Part shown: in pieces, positions 14,168-17,740 of the stretch
How positions within the stretch are numbered: the stretch's first letter is position 1
How the letters are laid out: each line of letters opens with the position of its first letter
DNA from: Actinomycetes bacterium
Lineage (GTDB): Bacteria; Actinomycetota; Thermoleophilia; Solirubrobacterales; JACPNS01
Assembly: GCA_023404495.1 (NCBI GenBank)
Contig: JAEYBE010000049.1
Location: 1 to 17,740, forward strand
Length of the DNA stretch: 17,740 bases
Direction: 5' to 3'
Translations under genes and position numbers: made by a program
Notes under the pieces: model-generated
Databases searched by the model: none
Told to the model about the DNA's origin: nothing
Seen by the model: only the letters and a program-made list of their open reading frames with translations

Positions 14168-15844
14168 TCAGCCCACCATGTCCCTTGCGGCCTGGCCGGC
14201 CGGAATCATCGGATACGTGTTCTCTTCCTTGGTCACGCGGACGTCCACCAGCGCGGGCCCGTCGTGCTCGATCGCCTCACGCAGTGTGCCGACCAGCTTG
14301 GTCTTGTCGGTCTCCTGCTTTGCCCAGATGCCGTAGGCGTCGGCGAGCTTGATCCAGTCGGGCAGCGCGCCCATGTCGACGTGGCTGTAGCGCCCGTCCC
14401 AGAAGAGCTCCTGCCACTGGCGGACCATCCCGAGGAATCCGTTGTTCATCAGGAAGATCTTCACCGGGAGGTTGTTCTCGGCGATCGTCGCGAGTTCCTG
14501 GATGTTCATCTGCAGCGAACCGTCGCCGGAGATGCAGACGACCAGCGACTCGGGATTGCCCGCCTGCGCGCCCATCGCGGCCGGCAGGCCAAAGCCCATC
14601 GTGCCGGCACCACCGGAGTTGATCCAGCGCCTTGGCTCGGGGAAGTCGTAGTACTGGGCGGTCCACATCTGGTGCTGGCCGACGTCGCTGGTGACGATCG
14701 CCTGGCCCTCGGTGGCCTCCCAGACGGCCTGGATCATGTACTGCGGCTTGATCTCACTGTCCGTTGAATCCTCAAAGGTCAGCGGGTACTTCTCGCGCCA
14801 GCCTTCGATCGTCTGCCACCAGGCGTCCATCCGCGACGAATCCGGCGTGAGGGTCTTGTACTCATCGGCAAGGCGCGGGAGGATCTCTTTGGCATCGCCG
14901 ACGATCGGGATGTGCGCCGGGACGTTCTTGCTGATCTCCGCTGGGTCGACGTCGATGTGGATGAACTTCGCCGACGGCGCAAACTCAGAGAGCTTGCCGG
15001 TGATGCGGTCATCGAATCGCGCACCGATCGCGATGATCAGATCGGCCTCGTCCATCGCGTAGTTGGCCGCGCGGGTGCCGTGCATGCCGAGCATCCCGAG
15101 CCACTGCGGGTCCGGAGCCGGGAAAGCACCGAGTCCGTTGAGCGTGCAGGTGACCGGGAACTTCTCGAGGCGCGCGAACTCGCGCAGCTCCTCTGAGGCG
15201 CCGGCGCTGACGACACCGCCGCCGACGTAGAAGACGGGCTTCTTGGCGTTGGCGATCGCTTTTGCCGCCAGACGAATCTGCTTGGCGTTGCCGCTGTGGG
15301 TCGGCTGGTAGCCGGGCAGCGAGACGTCGTCGATCGGCTCGTAGTCGATCTCCGCGCGCGAGAGGTCCTGCGGGATGTCGACCAGCACCGGTCCCGGGCG
15401 GCCCGTTCGCGCCACGTGGAAGGCCTCGTGGATCGCCTTCGGGATGTCGCGGGGGTCGCGAATCATGATCGAGTGCTTGACGATCGGCATCGTGATGCCG
15501 CTGATGTCGGCCTCCTGGAAGCCGTCGGTGCCAAGCAGGTCCGTGCGCACCTGGCCGGTGATGAAGACGGTCGGAACTGAGTCCATCATCGCGTCGGCGA
15601 TCGGCGTCACGAGGTTGGTCGCGCCGGGGCCGCTGGTGGCGAGTGCCACTCCAACCTTGCCGGTCGACTTCGCGTAGCCCTCGGCGGCGTGTCCGCCTCC
15701 TGCTTCGTGGCGCACCAGGATGTGGTTTATCCCGGCGTCGTAGATGGCGTCATAGGTCGGAAGATTCGCTCCGCCCGGATAGCCGAACATGACTTCGACG
15801 CCCTCATGCTTGAGCGCTTCCATCAAAGCTTCAACTGCTCGCAT
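14168..15844 (-). CDS. ilvB: Acetolactate synthase large (catalytic) subunit
   Basis: ThDP/FAD enzyme that condenses pyruvate with pyruvate or 2-oxobutyrate, the first common step of branched-chain amino acid synthesis. It has 558 residues. FGYPGGANLPTYDAI is followed by the ThDP-activating E47 in VRHEAGGGHAAEGYAKSTG; most homologues have RHEQGA here, so this is a variant of the loop. TSGPGATNLVTPIADA, DVDPAEI and the ThDP/Mg motif GDGSLQMNIQELATI followed by FLMNNGFLGMVRQWQE are intact. The start is secure: AGGAGG lies 8 nt before the ATG. A 261-bp leader upstream holds candidate regulatory structures. ilvN follows after 3 nt. Confidence 0.98.
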   Translation of the reverse strand: MRAVEALMEALKHEGVEVMFGYPGGANLPTYDAIYDAGINHILVRHEAGGGHAAEGYAKSTGKVGVALATSGPGATNLVTPIADAMMDSVPTVFITGQVRTDLLGTDGFQEADISGITMPIVKHSIMIRDPRDIPKAIHEAFHVARTGRPGPVLVDIPQDLSRAEIDYEPIDDVSLPGYQPTHSGNAKQIRLAAKAIANAKKPVFYVGGGVVSAGASEELREFARLEKFPVTCTLNGLGAFPAPDPQWLGMLGMHGTRAANYAMDEADLIIAIGARFDDRITGKLSEFAPSAKFIHIDVDPAEISKNVPAHIPIVGDAKEILPRLADEYKTLTPDSSRMDAWWQTIEGWREKYPLTFEDSTDSEIKPQYMIQAVWEATEGQAIVTSDVGQHQMWTAQYYDFPEPRRWINSGGAGTMGFGLPAAMGAQAGNPESLVVCISGDGSLQMNIQELATIAENNLPVKIFLMNNGFLGMVRQWQELFWDGRYSHVDMGALPDWIKLADAYGIWAKQETDKTKLVGTLREAIEHDGPALVDVRVTKEENTYPMIPAGQAARDMVG

Positions 15845-16039
15845 CTGTGGTCCCTCCTCTCATATCTCCGCAGGCGGGGTATCCGCGTACGCGAGACTCT
15901 CGATGCGTTGGGCACGGGCGTGAGTTGCGCGTCCGGACCATCTTGCGCCGATCCCCGCCCGTGTGATGTGCACGGAAGGCAAACGGCCTTGCTCCCAACA
16001 GAGTAACGACAACAAGGACCAAGCGCCCACCCACCCCAC
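15845..16039 (-). promoter_or_regulatory. ilvB leader region, candidate attenuator
   Basis: Non-coding between the zinc-ribbon gene and ilvB as far as homology shows. Read on the minus strand it contains: a codon run LVLVVVTLL (15996-16022) in a frame that could start at GTG 16034; an 8-bp inverted repeat CACGGGCG/CGCCCGTG (15913-15920 with 15956-15963); a competing GGCGGGG/CCCCGCC pairing (15953-15959 with 15873-15879); palindromes GTCCGGAC (15931-15938) and CGCGTACGCG (15884-15893); and the ilvB SD AGGAGG (15853-15858). Valine/leucine-rich leader peptides before ilvB are known in other actinobacteria. No U-tract terminator was seen and the leader frame has no early stop, so the attenuation model is unproven. 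Confidence 0.4.
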
Positions 16040-16046
16040 AAACCCC
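16026..16046 (-). promoter_or_regulatory. G-quadruplex motif in the ilvB leader
   Basis: On the minus (ilvB sense) strand: G4, loop TTTGT, G4, loop T, G3, loop T, G3. It satisfies the standard four-run rule with two single-base loops, which favour stability. The first G4 run is also part of one arm of the neighbouring palindrome, so the two structures exclude each other. It could form in DNA on the coding strand or in the leader RNA. Confidence 0.5.
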
Positions 16047-16106
16047 GCAATTTGCATACAAGCTGTCAGACCCGGTCTGACAGCTTGGGCGGAAAATGCG
16101 GGGTTT
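16040..16106. repeat. Nested 67-bp palindrome (REP-like element or terminator)
   Basis: Outer arms AAACCCCGCA (16040-16049) and TGCGGGGTTT (16097-16106) enclose an inner near-perfect palindrome at 16059-16087. The inner arm AAGCTGTCAGACC is repeated inverted around one central base, with one more C-G pair outside. Three A-T pairs continue the outer stem inwards. The element starts at the last base of the zinc-ribbon stop codon, so it may terminate that transcript on the minus strand, although no U-run follows. The GTCAGACC/GGTCTGAC core has the look of interspersed palindromic elements seen between genes in other bacteria; one copy only is visible here. Confidence 0.7.
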
Positions 16107-16399
16107 TAGGTGTCTTCTGCGTAGTGGTGGCCTTTGGGGGCGATCAGTTCTTCGGGGTACTCGAGGTCTTCGCCGCAGCGCATGCAGACTTGGGCTGTGA
16201 TTGGCAGTACTGCGTGGCAGTTGGGGCACTCGCGGCGTGGGTCGAGTTTGGTTGAGCGCATCAGGATGACCGCGGCGAGGCCGACGCCCGGCAACAGGGT
16301 TCCGGCGATCAACCAGATGAAGAACGAAGAGTCCTTGTACTTGCCAATGATCCCGGTGATCAGACCGAGGATCAGCGCGGCTGCCAGCAGCGGAGTCAT
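16106..16399 (-). CDS. Small membrane protein with C-terminal zinc ribbon
   Basis: A 97-residue protein. Two hydrophobic segments (about 2-19 and 26-47) are followed by a cytosolic-type zinc ribbon with C58-x-x-C61 and C72-x-x-C75 (CPNC...CMRC), then an acidic His-containing tail. The four cysteines could bind one zinc. Function is unknown. Similar small zinc-ribbon membrane proteins are commonly annotated only as hypothetical. It starts 13 bp after the gatB stop in the same direction, so it is probably co-transcribed with gatB. There is no obvious SD. A large palindrome begins at its stop codon. Confidence 0.75.
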   Translation of the reverse strand: MTPLLAAALILGLITGIIGKYKDSSFFIWLIAGTLLPGVGLAAVILMRSTKLDPRRECPNCHAVLPITAQVCMRCGEDLEYPEELIAPKGHHYAEDT

Positions 16400-16412
16400 G
16401 CCGGTCAGTGAA

Positions 16413-17740
<1,328 letters not shown>

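Noticed and set aside
15845..16105. T-box riboswitch upstream of ilvB
   Set aside because: I looked for the conserved T-box sequence (TGGNACCGCG type) and a specifier stem and saw neither; a peptide-type attenuator fits better.

Overview
The window looks like chromosomal DNA from a high-GC Gram-positive bacterium, roughly two-thirds G+C by eye. It carries de novo branched-chain amino acid and serine biosynthesis genes, a large part of the menaquinone pathway, gatB and a DrrAB-type ABC exporter. The gene content and the many SD-less starts preceded by a close TANNNT box fit a deep-branching actinobacterium such as the Thermoleophilia/Solirubrobacterales. That placement is inference; nothing here proves it. 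There is no tRNA, rRNA, CRISPR array or transposase. Coding density is very high, and the only non-coding stretch above 120 bp is the 261-bp ilvB leader.

Layout from the right end on the minus strand: 3' part of gatB (runs off the window), a small two-TM zinc-ribbon protein, a 261-bp leader rich in secondary structure, ilvB, ilvN, menF (isochorismate synthase, 16 bp after ilvN), a secreted cysteine-rich protein of unknown function, and a small ribbon-helix-helix antitoxin-like protein. The middle (5204-10557) holds the menaquinone block. menB-menA-menC run on the plus strand, menH sits on the minus strand, and menD is again on the plus strand. To the left, all on the minus strand: ilvC, a DUF4190-type membrane protein, a DrrA-type ATPase, its permease, and serA. 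The first 11 codons of another minus-strand gene lie at the extreme left edge.

Functionally, IlvB/IlvN and IlvC are the first two steps of valine/leucine/isoleucine synthesis, and SerA opens serine synthesis. MenF, MenD, MenH, MenC, MenB and MenA cover chorismate to demethylmenaquinone except for OSB-CoA ligase (MenE) and the DHNA-CoA thioesterase, which are not in the window. The final methyltransferase is also absent. The men genes lie between ilvN and ilvC, so what is often a contiguous ilvBNC-serA set is split, and menF appears hitched to ilvBN.

No wholly new multi-gene system is evident. The strongest unexplained signals are: (a) the ilvB leader, with a large nested palindrome, a G-quadruplex motif sharing one palindrome arm, and a Leu/Val codon run; (b) menH embedded antisense between menC and menD with no intergenic space, a possible non-contiguous operon; (c) a recurring -10-like box 6-8 nt before SD-less start codons; (d) the two unexplained genes (secreted Cys-rich protein and orphan antitoxin-like protein) between menF and menD.
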